Assembly (NCBI GenBank): GCA_937864265.1
Contig: CALMIR010000143.1
Coordinates: 81,059-145,058, forward strand
Direction of reading: 5' to 3'
Source of the DNA: an uncultured Saprospirales bacterium
GTDB taxonomy: Bacteria; Bacteroidota; Bacteroidia; Chitinophagales; Saprospiraceae
Length of the DNA: 64,000 nucleotides
The translations under genes were made by a program, and so were the position numbers. Of the stretch, positions 33,410-42,315 are shown piece after piece. The notes beneath the pieces are model-generated. The model saw only the letters and a list, made by a program, of their open reading frames with translations, had not been told where the DNA came from and made no database searches. Position 1 is the first letter of the stretch, and every line of letters starts with the position of its first letter.

Positions 33410-36400
33410 ATGAATATTCCCAGCTTTTCGATCAAAAATTATCAATTCACGCTTACTGCCTTTACCTTTTTGTTGGTAATGGGGATCAGTTCTTTTTTCA
33501 GCATGCCCAGACGGGAAGACCCTTCCTTGAATATCCCTATAGCACTGGTGGTAGCGGTTTATCCCGGCGCTAGCACCGAAGATGTGGAACAGCAGGTAGC
33601 CGATGTGCTGGAGTCTTCGATCAATGAACTAGACGACATCAAAGAGATACGCACCAATATCAGTGACGGGGTGGCCGTACTGGAAGTGGAATTCATTTTT
33701 GGAACCGATTCCGATGAAAAATTCGACGAGGTACAGCGCCAAGTCAATCAAGTGCGCGGCGACCTGCCCGCCGATTTATACGACCTAAGCGTTCGCCAAA
33801 TATCGACCAATACGGTCAATATCATGCAAATCGCGCTGGTTTCGGAAACGGGGGATTATGCCTTGATGAAACGCGAAGCGGAACGCCTCAAGCAAGAATT
33901 GGAGCAATCCAAAGGGGTGAAAAAAGTAGAAATTGAAGCTTACCCGGAACAGGAAGTGCGCATCGCACTCGATCCGATCAAAATGGAAGGTATGGGCGTT
34001 TCACTGGATCAGGTTGAAAATGCCATTAGGAGCAATAATGCCAACATACCGGGTGGCGCTTTGGAGGTTTCCGACAAGTTGTTCAACATCAAGACATCCG
34101 GTGCTTACGATGATTTGGAGCAGATCAAAAATACGGTAGTCGGCAGCTTTCAGGGAAAAATTGTCTATCTGCATCACATCGCTGAGGTATTTATGACTTT
34201 TGAAGATGAGCGCTGGCTGGCTCGTTATAACCAAAAGCCCTGTATCTTTATAGATATTCAGCAAAAGGACGGCTTCAACATATACGACGTCACCGAGCCG
34301 ATTAAAGAAAAAATTGCAAAAGCAGGTTTATCCGAATCCGTACAAATGCATTACGTCTTTGATCAATCCATCGGCGTTACGGAACGTGTCAATGGTTTTC
34401 TCAACAACCTATTGCAGGGAATTGTGCTGGTGGGCGCCATTATCTTTTTGGTTTTAGGCGTGCGCTCGGCCAGTATCGTCATGTTGGCCATTCCTTTTTC
34501 CATCCTTATTGGTCTTTGGGTGGTAGATAAATCAGGTTTTGCGTTACAGCAAATGTCAATCGCCGGGTTAGTCGTTGCGCTGGGACTTTTGGTGGACAAC
34601 TCCATCGCCATCATCGAGAACATAGAGCGCTTTTTGCAACAGGGCTTCACGCGCAGGGAAGCAGCCATCAAAGGCACCCAACAACTCCTGGCGCCGATGG
34701 CCAGTGCAACGCTGACCACCATTCTGGCCTTTGTCCCCATCGTGAATATGCCGGAAACCACGGGCGCTTTTATCAAAGCCCTGCCTGTTACGGTTATTGC
34801 CACGCTGACTGCCTCTTACCTAGTAGCGGTGGTGTTAACTCCGCTTTTAGCCACCTGGATACTCAAAGACCAAACCAAGGGTATCGTTAAAACCACCTTG
34901 GTATTTCATTACCTTCAACGATTCATAGAAGGGCCATATCATCGTTTATTGAATTGGTCGTTGGCCCATAAATGGCCTACGATTGGGATTGCCGTTTTGA
35001 GTTTGGTGGGGGCCTTGGCCTTATTTCCTTTGGTGGGTGTCAGTTTTTTTCCAAAAGCGGAAAAGCCACAATTTCGGGTAACCGTTCAATTGCCGAATGG
35101 CAGCAATTTGGAAGCTACCAACAAAGCCGTCAAATACGTTGAATCGGTATTGGCGGAAACACCTGACGTGGATTACTACGTAGCCAATGTAGGTCACGGC
35201 AACCCCCGAATATACTACAACGTGGCTTCCACCAATTACAGCAACAGCTATGGTGAAGTTTTGGTCGTACTCAAAGAATACGACATCGCCCGGTTTTACG
35301 AAGTGCTGGACGAATTGCGCGTGGAGTTTCAAGCCTACGCTGCTGCCAATATCGATGTGCGCGAATTTGTGCAAGGGCCGCCCACGGAAGCGCCAGTGGC
35401 CATCAAAATTACTGGCGATAACTTGGATAAATTACAAGCTTATGCGCGGGAGGTGGAAAAAATAGTGCAACAAACGGAGGGTGCTATCAATGTGGACAAT
35501 CCCATACGCAATAACAGTACGGATCTTTTTTTTCGGGTCAATCGGGATAAATCCATGATGCTGGGTGTGCCGGTGCATGTGGTGGACAAGAGCATTCGCA
35601 CTTTTGTAAATGGCAACAACGTGGGAACTTACCGCGATGCTGCTGGTGAGGATTATGCTATGGTGATGCGCTATGATTATAAAGACCAGTTTCAGGTAGC
35701 AGATTTTGACCACATCAGCGTCAATAGCATGAGCGGACGTTTCATTCCTTTGAAGCACCTGACTAGCATGGAATTTTCAGAAGCCCCAAGCCGGATCACC
35801 CACCTCGATCAGGAGCGCACCGCTACTATCTTAGCCGATCTGGATAAGGGATACACCCTGGATGAAGTAGTGAACGCTGTCGATGCCCAGCTTAAAGAGA
35901 TCGAATGGGAAGAAGGCTATGACTACGTGTTCAAAGGCGACCTGGAAAGCCGCGATGAATCTTTTGGCGGCATGGGGATCGCTTCGTTGATGGCTTTGCT
36001 ATTGATCATGGGTGTTTTGATCATTCAGTTTCGTTCCTTTAGCCAGCCCCTGATTATTTTTTCAGCTTTACCACTGGCCATTATCGGTTCTATATTGGCA
36101 CTACTTTTCACTGGAATCAATTTTTCCTTTACGGCTTTCATTGGTTTGACCAGCTTAATCGGTATCGCCATCAACAACTCCATTGTACTCGTGGATTTTG
36201 CCAACACCATGCGTGCCGAAGGTAGTTCTGTGATTGAAGCCGCGCAGCAGGCGGGAAAGGTGCGCTTTGTTCCGATACTGCTTACTACGCTTACTACGGT
36301 ATTGGGCTTATTGCCGCTTACGCTAAACGGGGGTTCGCTTTGGGCACCTATGGGGTGGACGATCATTGGTGGTTTGCTTACCTCCACGACTTTTGTATTG

Positions 36401-36472
36401 CTATTGGTACCGGTATTGTACGTGTTGTTTACAAAAGAGCAAGCCGTCGTTGATGGAGCAGAAATAGGCTAA
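33410..36472 (+). CDS. RND-family efflux transporter permease
   Basis: 1020 aa, normal length, with 12 membrane helices and two large periplasmic loops. The fourth helix region reads VALGLLVDNSIAIIENIERF, with the Asp used for proton transfer in relatives. The second half has the matching LTSLIGIAINNSIVLVDFAN. LNIPIALVVAVYPGASTEDV and the first-helix start NYQFTLTAFTFLLVMGISSF are typical of the hydrophobe/amphiphile (HAE-1) branch. It exports drugs, detergents or metabolites by proton antiport. The substrate range is not predictable. Confidence 0.96.
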   Translation: MNIPSFSIKNYQFTLTAFTFLLVMGISSFFSMPRREDPSLNIPIALVVAVYPGASTEDVEQQVADVLESSINELDDIKEIRTNISDGVAVLEVEFIFGTDSDEKFDEVQRQVNQVRGDLPADLYDLSVRQISTNTVNIMQIALVSETGDYALMKREAERLKQELEQSKGVKKVEIEAYPEQEVRIALDPIKMEGMGVSLDQVENAIRSNNANIPGGALEVSDKLFNIKTSGAYDDLEQIKNTVVGSFQGKIVYLHHIAEVFMTFEDERWLARYNQKPCIFIDIQQKDGFNIYDVTEPIKEKIAKAGLSESVQMHYVFDQSIGVTERVNGFLNNLLQGIVLVGAIIFLVLGVRSASIVMLAIPFSILIGLWVVDKSGFALQQMSIAGLVVALGLLVDNSIAIIENIERFLQQGFTRREAAIKGTQQLLAPMASATLTTILAFVPIVNMPETTGAFIKALPVTVIATLTASYLVAVVLTPLLATWILKDQTKGIVKTTLVFHYLQRFIEGPYHRLLNWSLAHKWPTIGIAVLSLVGALALFPLVGVSFFPKAEKPQFRVTVQLPNGSNLEATNKAVKYVESVLAETPDVDYYVANVGHGNPRIYYNVASTNYSNSYGEVLVVLKEYDIARFYEVLDELRVEFQAYAAANIDVREFVQGPPTEAPVAIKITGDNLDKLQAYAREVEKIVQQTEGAINVDNPIRNNSTDLFFRVNRDKSMMLGVPVHVVDKSIRTFVNGNNVGTYRDAAGEDYAMVMRYDYKDQFQVADFDHISVNSMSGRFIPLKHLTSMEFSEAPSRITHLDQERTATILADLDKGYTLDEVVNAVDAQLKEIEWEEGYDYVFKGDLESRDESFGGMGIASLMALLLIMGVLIIQFRSFSQPLIIFSALPLAIIGSILALLFTGINFSFTAFIGLTSLIGIAINNSIVLVDFANTMRAEGSSVIEAAQQAGKVRFVPILLTTLTTVLGLLPLTLNGGSLWAPMGWTIIGGLLTSTTFVLLLVPVLYVLFTKEQAVVDGAEIG

Positions 36473-36509
36473 TATTTGGCCTTCAAGACGAATAGTGCAA
36501 TTGTATAGA

Positions 36510-36543
36510 AGCAGGGGCTGTATTTCCACAGTTCCTGCTTTTT
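36510..36543 (+). terminator. Terminator after the efflux operon
   Basis: AGCAGGGGCTGT (36510-36521) pairs with ACAGTTCCTGCT (36528-36539) with two G-T pairs and a 6-base loop, followed by TTTTA. Confidence 0.8.
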
Positions 36544-36637
36544 AGTAATTCCAATTTTTGAACAAAGATTGAACTGGAAATTGAACAAGTGTCCATCATA
36601 ACTTGGCCTTGTTTTTATAAATGACCATGCTATTATC

Positions 36638-36667
36638 GGAGGTGGCTAAGGGCTGCCTCCATTTTTT
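36638..36667 (+). terminator. Second terminator downstream of the efflux operon
   Basis: GGAGGTGGC (36638-36646) pairs with GCTGCCTCC (36652-36660) with a 5-base loop, followed by ATTTTTT. The interval 36544-36637 between the two terminators has no open reading frame; a small RNA or a fail-safe terminator are both possible. Confidence 0.7.
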
Positions 36668-36712
36668 AGTGCCGACAACACTAGGTCATACTTCCATCAG
36701 AAAATAGCCTTT

Positions 36713-36868
36713 TCAATACGGAAAACTCCAAACGACTATTCCTATCAAAACAAACAAGGATCCTAAAACCAACCAAAATCGAAGGTCTTTGTAAACTTTA
36801 GTGCTGTTCTCTTGAATCATGGTCATCAGATTGTAGCCAATTAGCAGTAACAAAATTAAAGTCATCAT
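36713..36868 (-). CDS. Small two-helix membrane protein
   Basis: 51 aa from the ATG at 36868; a longer form from 36919 would add 17 polar residues. Helix 1 is MTLILLLLIGYNLMTMI and helix 2 LVLGSLFVLIGIVVWSFPY, joined by the polar QENSTKVYKDLRFW. The regular design with a charged turn supports a real protein. The function is unknown. It is followed at a distance by an efflux terminator on the other strand. Confidence 0.5.
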   Translation of the reverse strand: MMTLILLLLIGYNLMTMIQENSTKVYKDLRFWLVLGSLFVLIGIVVWSFPY

Positions 36869-36990
36869 AAGGCGGAGGTTATGTTCATGGTGAAATGAGG
36901 CAACCCCTCTGCATATCATTGCAAAAAGGATGCCATAGTGTTTTTTATTAATATGTTGATATTGGCCTTTCGTTACGGCTGCATCGGGCT

Positions 36991-37018
36991 AAAAAAGGGT
37001 AAGCGCAAATGTTTACCC
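36991..37018 (-). terminator. Terminator after pyrD
   Basis: Read on the minus strand, GGGTAA and TTACCC (37013-37018 and 36997-37002) form a 6-bp stem with a 10-base loop followed by TTTTTT (36996-36991). It lies 18 bases after the pyrD stop. Confidence 0.75.
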
Positions 37019-37036
37019 GTTGAGCTGCCAATTCGT

Positions 37037-38071
37037 TCAAGATTGGATCAAAGATTGGTTGATCCGTTTTATCAAATCAGGCCCTTCGTAAATCAGGCCG
37101 GTATAAATTTGAATCAGAGAGGCACCGGCTTTTAATTTCTCCATCGCGTCTTCGGGTGAATTAATGCCACCCACACCAATGATGGGGATTTTACCTTGAG
37201 TACGTTTATGTAAGTAACGAATGACTTCGGTAGAACGCTGTCTTAAAGGAAGACCACTTAAGCCCCCTGCGCCAATTTTTTCCAGCTCTTTGGTCTTTGT
37301 TTTTAAACCATCTCTTGCTATGGTCGTATTGGTAGCGATGATGCCGGCCAAGTTGGTTTCTTGTACAATCTCAATAATATCATCCAATTGGTGTTCATTC
37401 AAGTCGGGGGCTATTTTTAGTAAAATGGGCTTGGGTTTAGGCTGTTGCAGGTTTGCTGACTGTAAGGTCTGTAACAGCGCCGAAAGGGGTTCTTTTTCCT
37501 GCAATGCCCGTAGGTCGGGCGTATTGGGCGAACTTACATTTACAACAAAATAATCCACGTATGGAAAGAGGGCTTTAAAGCAAAGGAGATAGTCCTTGGC
37601 CGCTTCCTCATTAGGGGTGAGTTTGTTTTTGCCAATATTACCGCCTATTATGAGTTTGTTTTGACGCGCTTTTTTCAAGCGTGTTACCAAAGCATCAACG
37701 CCTTCGTTGTTGAATCCCATGCGATTGATCAGCGCTCGATCCTGGGGTAGTCGAAATAAACGAGGGCGCGGATTCCCCGCTTGCGGCATAGGGGTGATCG
37801 TACCGACTTCAATGAACCCAAATCCCAGGCTGGACATAGCTTCGAAGTGTTGACCGTCTTTGTCGAACCCGGCGGCCAGCCCAACAGGATTGGGAAATCG
37901 AAGGCCAAATAATGCTCTTTCCAAAGAAGGGTGCTTGAACTCATAAGTGGACCGAAATGCTCGGCCTACTAAAGGGAGGCGGAGCATCAGCTTGAGTAAA
38001 AACAGCGTCAGATGGTGGGCCTGCTCTGGAGAAAGCAGGAATAGCATGGGCTTGAGTAAATAGGAATACAC
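37037..38071 (-). CDS. pyrD: Dihydroorotate dehydrogenase (quinone), class 2
   Basis: 344 aa. It oxidises dihydroorotate to orotate in pyrimidine synthesis and passes electrons to quinone at the membrane. A GTG at 38071 is preferred as start: it gives [20 protein letters not shown], like other class 2 enzymes, while the TTG at 38083 falls inside the -7 box. FMN-binding and catalytic motifs are complete: [33 protein letters not shown] segment with catalytic Ser, [11 protein letters not shown] and [15 protein letters not shown]. The N-terminal helix pair that contacts the membrane marks it as class 2. Confidence 0.95.
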   Translation of the reverse strand: MYSYLLKPMLFLLSPEQAHHLTLFLLKLMLRLPLVGRAFRSTYEFKHPSLERALFGLRFPNPVGLAAGFDKDGQHFEAMSSLGFGFIEVGTITPMPQAGNPRPRLFRLPQDRALINRMGFNNEGVDALVTRLKKARQNKLIIGGNIGKNKLTPNEEAAKDYLLCFKALFPYVDYFVVNVSSPNTPDLRALQEKEPLSALLQTLQSANLQQPKPKPILLKIAPDLNEHQLDDIIEIVQETNLAGIIATNTTIARDGLKTKTKELEKIGAGGLSGLPLRQRSTEVIRYLHKRTQGKIPIIGVGGINSPEDAMEKLKAGASLIQIYTGLIYEGPDLIKRINQSLIQS

Positions 38072-38080
38072 TTTTTGAGG

Positions 38081-38088
38081 CAAAGATA
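38081..38088 (-). promoter_or_regulatory. Candidate -7 box of pyrD
   Basis: CAAAGATA on the plus strand reads TATCTTTG on the minus strand, the same octamer used at 3544, 4431, 51839 and 61325. It ends 9 bases before the GTG start, implying an almost leaderless mRNA. Confidence 0.6.
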
Positions 38089-38107
38089 GGAATTGCTTTT
38101 AAGTTTT

Positions 38108-38136
38108 CCTGCCCGTCTGAGCCGGGCGAGGAAACT
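38108..38136. repeat. GC-rich repeat, copy of part 2
   Basis: Bases 38112-38136 are the exact reverse complement of 30427-30451. It lies between the pyrD promoter and the stop codon of the barrel protein gene and contains an imperfect CCCG/CGGG hairpin that could end that gene. Confidence 0.8.
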
Positions 38137-38141
38137 CGAAA

Positions 38142-38732
38142 TTAAAACCGATACGTCAGACCCACTGTTGCCAAGTGCGGCGCACCAAATGCAATTTCGG
38201 CATTTAGCCCCAATTGACTGGTCACATAGCCGCGCAAGCCAAAAGCAATCAACTGAAAAGCAGGTACAACGCCGGCTACTTTAGGCGGTTCATACCCTTG
38301 TACTTCTGCATCCACATCGACGCTCCAATTGCTGATGCCTGCTTTTAAGCCAGAATAGAAGTCTATGCGGTCGCTATTTCCGTAGTGGAATAGCACCCGG
38401 CCACCGATATTGAAGCGGCTAAGGGTTACACCAAAATTTACTTCTTCCTCGCCATAGTTGCTGTACTGCAAATTGAAACGCTGCCAGCCTGCTGCACCGC
38501 CTATGCTGATATGGTCGTGAATGGCATAATCATAAGACACCTGCCAAGCTGGTGTGGTGTTGGTTTCAATATCATCTACCAATCCAGCCAAGCCCAGTAC
38601 AGCCCCTGCTACACTAAACCCGGAATTGATCCCTATAACCGATTCTCCCTGTATATTTTGGGAATACATGGAACCGCTGGCCAGCAAAGACAACAATAGG
38701 AAAAAGGCATACTTCTGCATCTGATTTTTCAT
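38142..38732 (-). CDS. Small outer membrane beta-barrel protein
   Basis: 197 aa from the ATG at 38732 (another ATG at 38720 is possible; 38762 is not an obvious start). A signal peptide ends near residue 26 (LASGSMYSQ). The mature part is a series of amphipathic strands (WQVSYDYAIHDHISIGGAAG, FNIGGRVLFHYGN, DFYSGLKAGISNWSVDVDAE), and the protein ends in LTYRF with a terminal Phe, as in barrels of the OmpW/OmpX-like beta-barrel type. No specific function can be read. Confidence 0.8.
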   Translation of the reverse strand: MKNQMQKYAFFLLLSLLASGSMYSQNIQGESVIGINSGFSVAGAVLGLAGLVDDIETNTTPAWQVSYDYAIHDHISIGGAAGWQRFNLQYSNYGEEEVNFGVTLSRFNIGGRVLFHYGNSDRIDFYSGLKAGISNWSVDVDAEVQGYEPPKVAGVVPAFQLIAFGLRGYVTSQLGLNAEIAFGAPHLATVGLTYRF

Positions 38733-38812
38733 TTTAGTTTGATGTTGAAAAACAGTAAGCAAAACGAAGCAATTGCCCGAATTGTAACAAAGGAAACGTT
38801 AATATTCTGTTG

Positions 38813-39655
38813 TCAAAATCTCAAAGTAGGGGCAGCGCCTTTAAAATCGATCCAGACAATGGATCCGATTTCCAAGGGAGATACAATCGGCAATTGAAGC
38901 ATATTTTCACCGATAGCGATCTGAGCTGTCCAGCCCTGAATCGAAGGTGTGATTGCCGTAACCATGCCTTGTAGTTGCCAACTGGATGGAGGTGTTTGTT
39001 TTTCGATAGGATGGGTATGGAGTTTTCCATCATGCAGCTCAAAAGTGCGATGGCTCAAACGCTGTATTTCTGTTATATCATGGCTGACCAGAAGAATGGT
39101 AGTGCCATTATTTTTTGACAAATGGGATAAATAATCTTGAAGTTTGCGGCTCAACTGAGGATCAAGTGCGGAAAAAGGTTCATCGAGTAGCAAAAGTTGG
39201 GGTTGGTTGACCAAGGCACGAGCCAGTGCCACGCGTTGCTGCTGACCGCCTGATAGCGTTGAAGGGTAGCGCGATGCAAGTTCTTCCATTTCGGTGACGC
39301 GGAGCAATTCCTCTATTATATCGGTTGAATGGCCTTTTGGGAGGGCGTATTTCAGGTTCCCCTTAACGCTGAGGTTGGGAAACAGCGCGTAATCTTGAAA
39401 CACCATGCCAACCTGACGATCCTGCGGGCGGACAAATATTTTTTTGCGGGTATCCAGCCAACATTTGTCTCGCCAAAAGATAAACCCTTCTTCAGTTGGA
39501 GCTAGCCCTGCCAAAATGCGCAGCAAAGTAGTTTTACCGTTACCGGATGCGCCGGTAATGCCGACAATGACACCCTCTGGAATAGTCAGTTCGACTTCCA
39601 ATGATAAGACACCTTGAGTGCTATGTAAATTTTTACGGCAATTGATGGATAACAT
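38813..39655 (-). CDS. ABC transporter ATP-binding protein, ModC-like
   Basis: 280 aa. Walker A GASGNGKTT (35-43), Q-loop MVFQDYALFPNLSV, signature LSGGQQQRVALARALV, Walker B LLLLDEPFSALD and the switch His in LVSHDITEIQRL are intact. The C-terminal 70 residues (WQLQGMVTAITPSIQGWTAQ, LEIGSIVWIDFKG) resemble the TOBE-type domain of molybdate importer ATPases. No modA or modB gene is near, so its membrane partner must lie elsewhere. It is 21 bases after the D-threonine-aldolase-like gene and probably co-transcribed. Confidence 0.85.
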   Translation of the reverse strand: MLSINCRKNLHSTQGVLSLEVELTIPEGVIVGITGASGNGKTTLLRILAGLAPTEEGFIFWRDKCWLDTRKKIFVRPQDRQVGMVFQDYALFPNLSVKGNLKYALPKGHSTDIIEELLRVTEMEELASRYPSTLSGGQQQRVALARALVNQPQLLLLDEPFSALDPQLSRKLQDYLSHLSKNNGTTILLVSHDITEIQRLSHRTFELHDGKLHTHPIEKQTPPSSWQLQGMVTAITPSIQGWTAQIAIGENMLQLPIVSPLEIGSIVWIDFKGAAPTLRF

Positions 39656-39676
39656 AATCCTGCCCCTTGGCGGTTT

Positions 39677-40786
39677 TCAGTGCATCATGCTCAGGTATTC
39701 ACCACCCATGGTGCGGTACGATTTTAGCAAATTAGCAGTTAGACAAGCATGAACGGGTATGATGTAGGCCAAGTCTCCAATTTTTAATTCTTCCCAATAA
39801 GCGGGGTTCGCTTTTACGATTCCATGCTCTTGGGATAGGGTTTTTATATAGGCATACGGTTCTACCAGCTTCCACTGGTCTTCTATTCGGCGTACCGCCA
39901 AACCATAATAAGGCTTCCCGTCGGGAAAAAGTAAGTGGTCTTTGGAAAAATGGATGGCACCGCCATAAAGGGTTATCTCACAACTGATTTTATTTTTGGC
40001 TACGACCGGACAGGCCATGACCAGGGCTATATCATCTATCTGGCAGGAGCCGATTTGCCATTGCATCAGGTCGTAAAATAAGAAATTCCCTGGCCGTAAT
40101 TCATTTGCTCCGGGAAAGGTATCCATCACACTACAAGTGGGGGTATCTCCAACGGATACTTTCAGATTGGGAAAATGGCTCTGATAGCGCTGAATGAGCT
40201 GATACATTTTATAAAGGCTTTCCCGATGTACCTGTGCAATCGCCTCCTGCCCCCTGGCTTGATAACTCTGACCGGCGTGACCCAAAAATCCTTCCAGCTT
40301 CAACTGGGTCGCTTTGTGCAAGGCTTGGAGCAATGCCTCCAACTGGGTTTCATCGGAAGGCAAAATCCCCGTCCGGTTGTTGCCTATATTGATTTTGATC
40401 CAAGCGGAAACAGGGTGGGTCAAATGCGACTCCAGATATTGGATGCTGTCCAGATTTTCCACAACAAGACCCAATTGAATGCGCGCGGCTAGGTCTTGTA
40501 TGGTTGACAGCTCCCGTATATTTACTGGAAAAGCAACGGTAATATCGTTCCAGCCCTGATTGGCAAAGTAGGTCGCCATCGTTAAAGATGACACCGTAAT
40601 TTTTTCAATGCCATAGTCTCGAAACCATGCTCCAATAGCAGCCGATTGCGGTGTTTTGAAATGCGGGCGCAAAGTAAGACCCAAGCGCTGAGCTTTGTCT
40701 GCCATACGTTGTATATGCTTCCTGCAACGCCCTTCATCCAACAGCAAAGTAGGGGTTAGAATATCAGAAAATTGAGATTGATCCAT
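39677..40786 (-). CDS. D-threonine aldolase / D-serine deaminase family PLP enzyme
   Basis: 369 aa. An alanine-racemase-type TIM barrel carries the PLP lysine Lys44 in LRPHFKTPQ. The C-terminal domain contains the paired metal ligands of the family, His in LSQEHGIV and Cys in IPVHACLT. TPTLLLDEGRCRKHI at the start and VSVGDTPTCSVM fit the DSD1/D-TA group. It would cleave D-3-hydroxy-amino acids such as D-threonine or dehydrate D-serine. Which reaction is catalysed is not decided by the sequence. It is divergent from the esterase gene across 58 bases. Confidence 0.88.
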   Translation of the reverse strand: MDQSQFSDILTPTLLLDEGRCRKHIQRMADKAQRLGLTLRPHFKTPQSAAIGAWFRDYGIEKITVSSLTMATYFANQGWNDITVAFPVNIRELSTIQDLAARIQLGLVVENLDSIQYLESHLTHPVSAWIKINIGNNRTGILPSDETQLEALLQALHKATQLKLEGFLGHAGQSYQARGQEAIAQVHRESLYKMYQLIQRYQSHFPNLKVSVGDTPTCSVMDTFPGANELRPGNFLFYDLMQWQIGSCQIDDIALVMACPVVAKNKISCEITLYGGAIHFSKDHLLFPDGKPYYGLAVRRIEDQWKLVEPYAYIKTLSQEHGIVKANPAYWEELKIGDLAYIIPVHACLTANLLKSYRTMGGEYLSMMH

Positions 40787-40844
40787 AGTTTCCTAAAATA
40801 GGTCAGTAAAATACGCTAAAATTGTCTTTACAACAAATCATAGC

Positions 40845-41621
40845 ATGAAGTCAAAAATTTTGCGCTGGTTTCCTTTTATAGGACTGATTTTTCCAGGGCT
40901 GTCTATGGCTCAGGATGTGGATTACGAGAAAAGGGTATTTCTAGCATCCAATGGGCACGAGTTGCCTTATCGCATTCTTTTTCCGGCAGGATACGGCCAA
41001 ACCGATACGGCTTTTCCCTTGCTCCTTTTTTTGCATGGTGCTGGTGAGCGGGGAGATGATAATCAAGCGCAACTCGTACATGGCGGAGCATTTTTAAGGG
41101 AACAAAACAAGCATCATCCCGCGATAGTCGTGTTTCCTCAATGTGCAGCTTCCAGTTATTGGATCGAACTGGAGTCGGAAGGCAGTGGCAAAACGCGCCA
41201 GTTGGGATTCCCATTTAATGAAAAAGGTACTCCGCCCATGGAAGCGGTACAGGAGTTATTAGACAGCTTGTTGAATACAGAAAGGGTGGGGAAAGTCTAT
41301 TTGGGCGGACTGTCTATGGGCGCTTTTGGTGGATTTGACTTACTGGCCAGGCGGCCCGATACTTTTGAGGCGGCATTTTTGATTTGCGGGGGTGGCAATA
41401 CTTTACTAGCGCCGCTGTATGCCCCTCATACCAGGTTATGGCTGTTTCACGGTACAGAGGATAGTGTTGTTCCGGTACAGTATTCCCAAAAAATGTACGA
41501 GGCATTGCAAGAGGCTGGAGCCAACGTGCGCTATACGGAGTATCCGGAGGTCAATCACGATAGTTGGAATGCGGCCTTTGCCGAACCCGAACTGTTAAAT
41601 TGGTTATTTGCTAAACCCTGA
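40845..41621 (+). CDS. Secreted alpha/beta-hydrolase (polyhydroxybutyrate-depolymerase/feruloyl-esterase-like)
   Basis: 258 aa with a signal peptide (FPFIGLIFPGLSMAQ). Oxyanion strand LLLFLHGAGERGDDN, nucleophile Ser157 in GGLSMGAFGG, acid Asp206 in HGTEDSVVP and His238 in EVNHDSWN complete the triad. This design is shared by secreted phospholipase/carboxylesterase and prolyl-oligopeptidase-like esterases of Bacteroidota. The substrate is probably a short ester. The next gene starts 2 bases after its stop, so the two are co-transcribed. Confidence 0.9.
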   Translation: MKSKILRWFPFIGLIFPGLSMAQDVDYEKRVFLASNGHELPYRILFPAGYGQTDTAFPLLLFLHGAGERGDDNQAQLVHGGAFLREQNKHHPAIVVFPQCAASSYWIELESEGSGKTRQLGFPFNEKGTPPMEAVQELLDSLLNTERVGKVYLGGLSMGAFGGFDLLARRPDTFEAAFLICGGGNTLLAPLYAPHTRLWLFHGTEDSVVPVQYSQKMYEALQEAGANVRYTEYPEVNHDSWNAAFAEPELLNWLFAKP

Positions 41622-41623
41622 TC

Positions 41624-42220
41624 ATGGCCCTTCGAATACAGTCTTTTTCTGGTGCTGAGGCGTCGTCATATTTGAGCGAAATTGCACGACTGCGCATTGC
41701 TGTGTTTCGGGAATATCCCTATTTGTATGATGGTTCTGATGCCTATGAATGGGAATACCTGGCAACTTATACCCAAAGCCCGGGCAGTGTAGTGGTGGTT
41801 GCCTTCGATGGAGATAAGATAATAGGGGCTTCAACCGGATTGCCCATGGAAGATGAGACCCCTAATGTGCAAGCACCCTGGGTACAAAATGGATACCCTG
41901 TCGGACGCATTTTTTACTTTGGCGAATCGGTATTAGAGCAGCGCTACCGGGGGCGGGGCATCGGCGTTGCTTTTTTTGAGCATCGGGAAGCTTGGGCTAA
42001 AACACAAGGCAATTTCGATGTGCTGACTTTTTGTGCCGTTGTCAGGCCGGAAAATCATCCTGCTAAGCCTGTAGGCTACCAACCCTTGAATACTTTTTGG
42101 GAAAAACGCGGCTTTTTAGCTACCCCCTTTACCTGCACGATGGATTGGAAAGAAGTCAATCAGGCTGCAGAAAGTACGCACCAATTGCAATTCTGGTGGA
42201 AAAAAACACCCATCATTTAG
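41624..42220 (+). CDS. GNAT-family N-acetyltransferase
   Basis: 198 aa. The central acetyl-CoA site is seen in FGESVLEQRYRGRGIGVAFF (about residues 103-122), the Arg/Gln-x-x-Gly-x-Gly pattern of motif A. IARLRIAVFREYPYLYDG at the start and KPVGYQPLNTFWEKRGFLAT near the end resemble Bacteroidota GNAT proteins of unknown target. It follows the esterase gene by 2 bases and is ended by the palindromic repeat at 42223, which can act as its terminator. Confidence 0.88.
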   Translation: MALRIQSFSGAEASSYLSEIARLRIAVFREYPYLYDGSDAYEWEYLATYTQSPGSVVVVAFDGDKIIGASTGLPMEDETPNVQAPWVQNGYPVGRIFYFGESVLEQRYRGRGIGVAFFEHREAWAKTQGNFDVLTFCAVVRPENHPAKPVGYQPLNTFWEKRGFLATPFTCTMDWKEVNQAAESTHQLQFWWKKTPII

Positions 42221-42222
42221 TG

Positions 42223-42308
42223 GTGTGCAAAAAAAATCTTCCCAATTTATCAAAGTCCTTACCCTAGCGGAGCCCGCTAGGGTAAGGACAAAATCGGGAA
42301 CTTAATTT
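42223..42308. repeat. Interspersed palindromic repeat, copy B (also a bidirectional terminator)
   Basis: Inverted relative to copy A at 2932-3025. It has a perfect 16-bp stem (42255-42270 with 42274-42289) and only a 3-base loop, inside an outer imperfect stem (TTCCCAATTT with AAATCGGGAA). It lies between two convergent genes, 2 bases after the GNAT stop and 7 before the stop codon of the aspartic-protease-like gene. Confidence 0.85.
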
Positions 42309-42315
42309 ATATAAG

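Noticed and set aside
38813..39655. Defective Walker A in the ModC-like ATPase
   Set aside because: GASGNGKT still fits G-x-x-G-x-G-K-(S/T).
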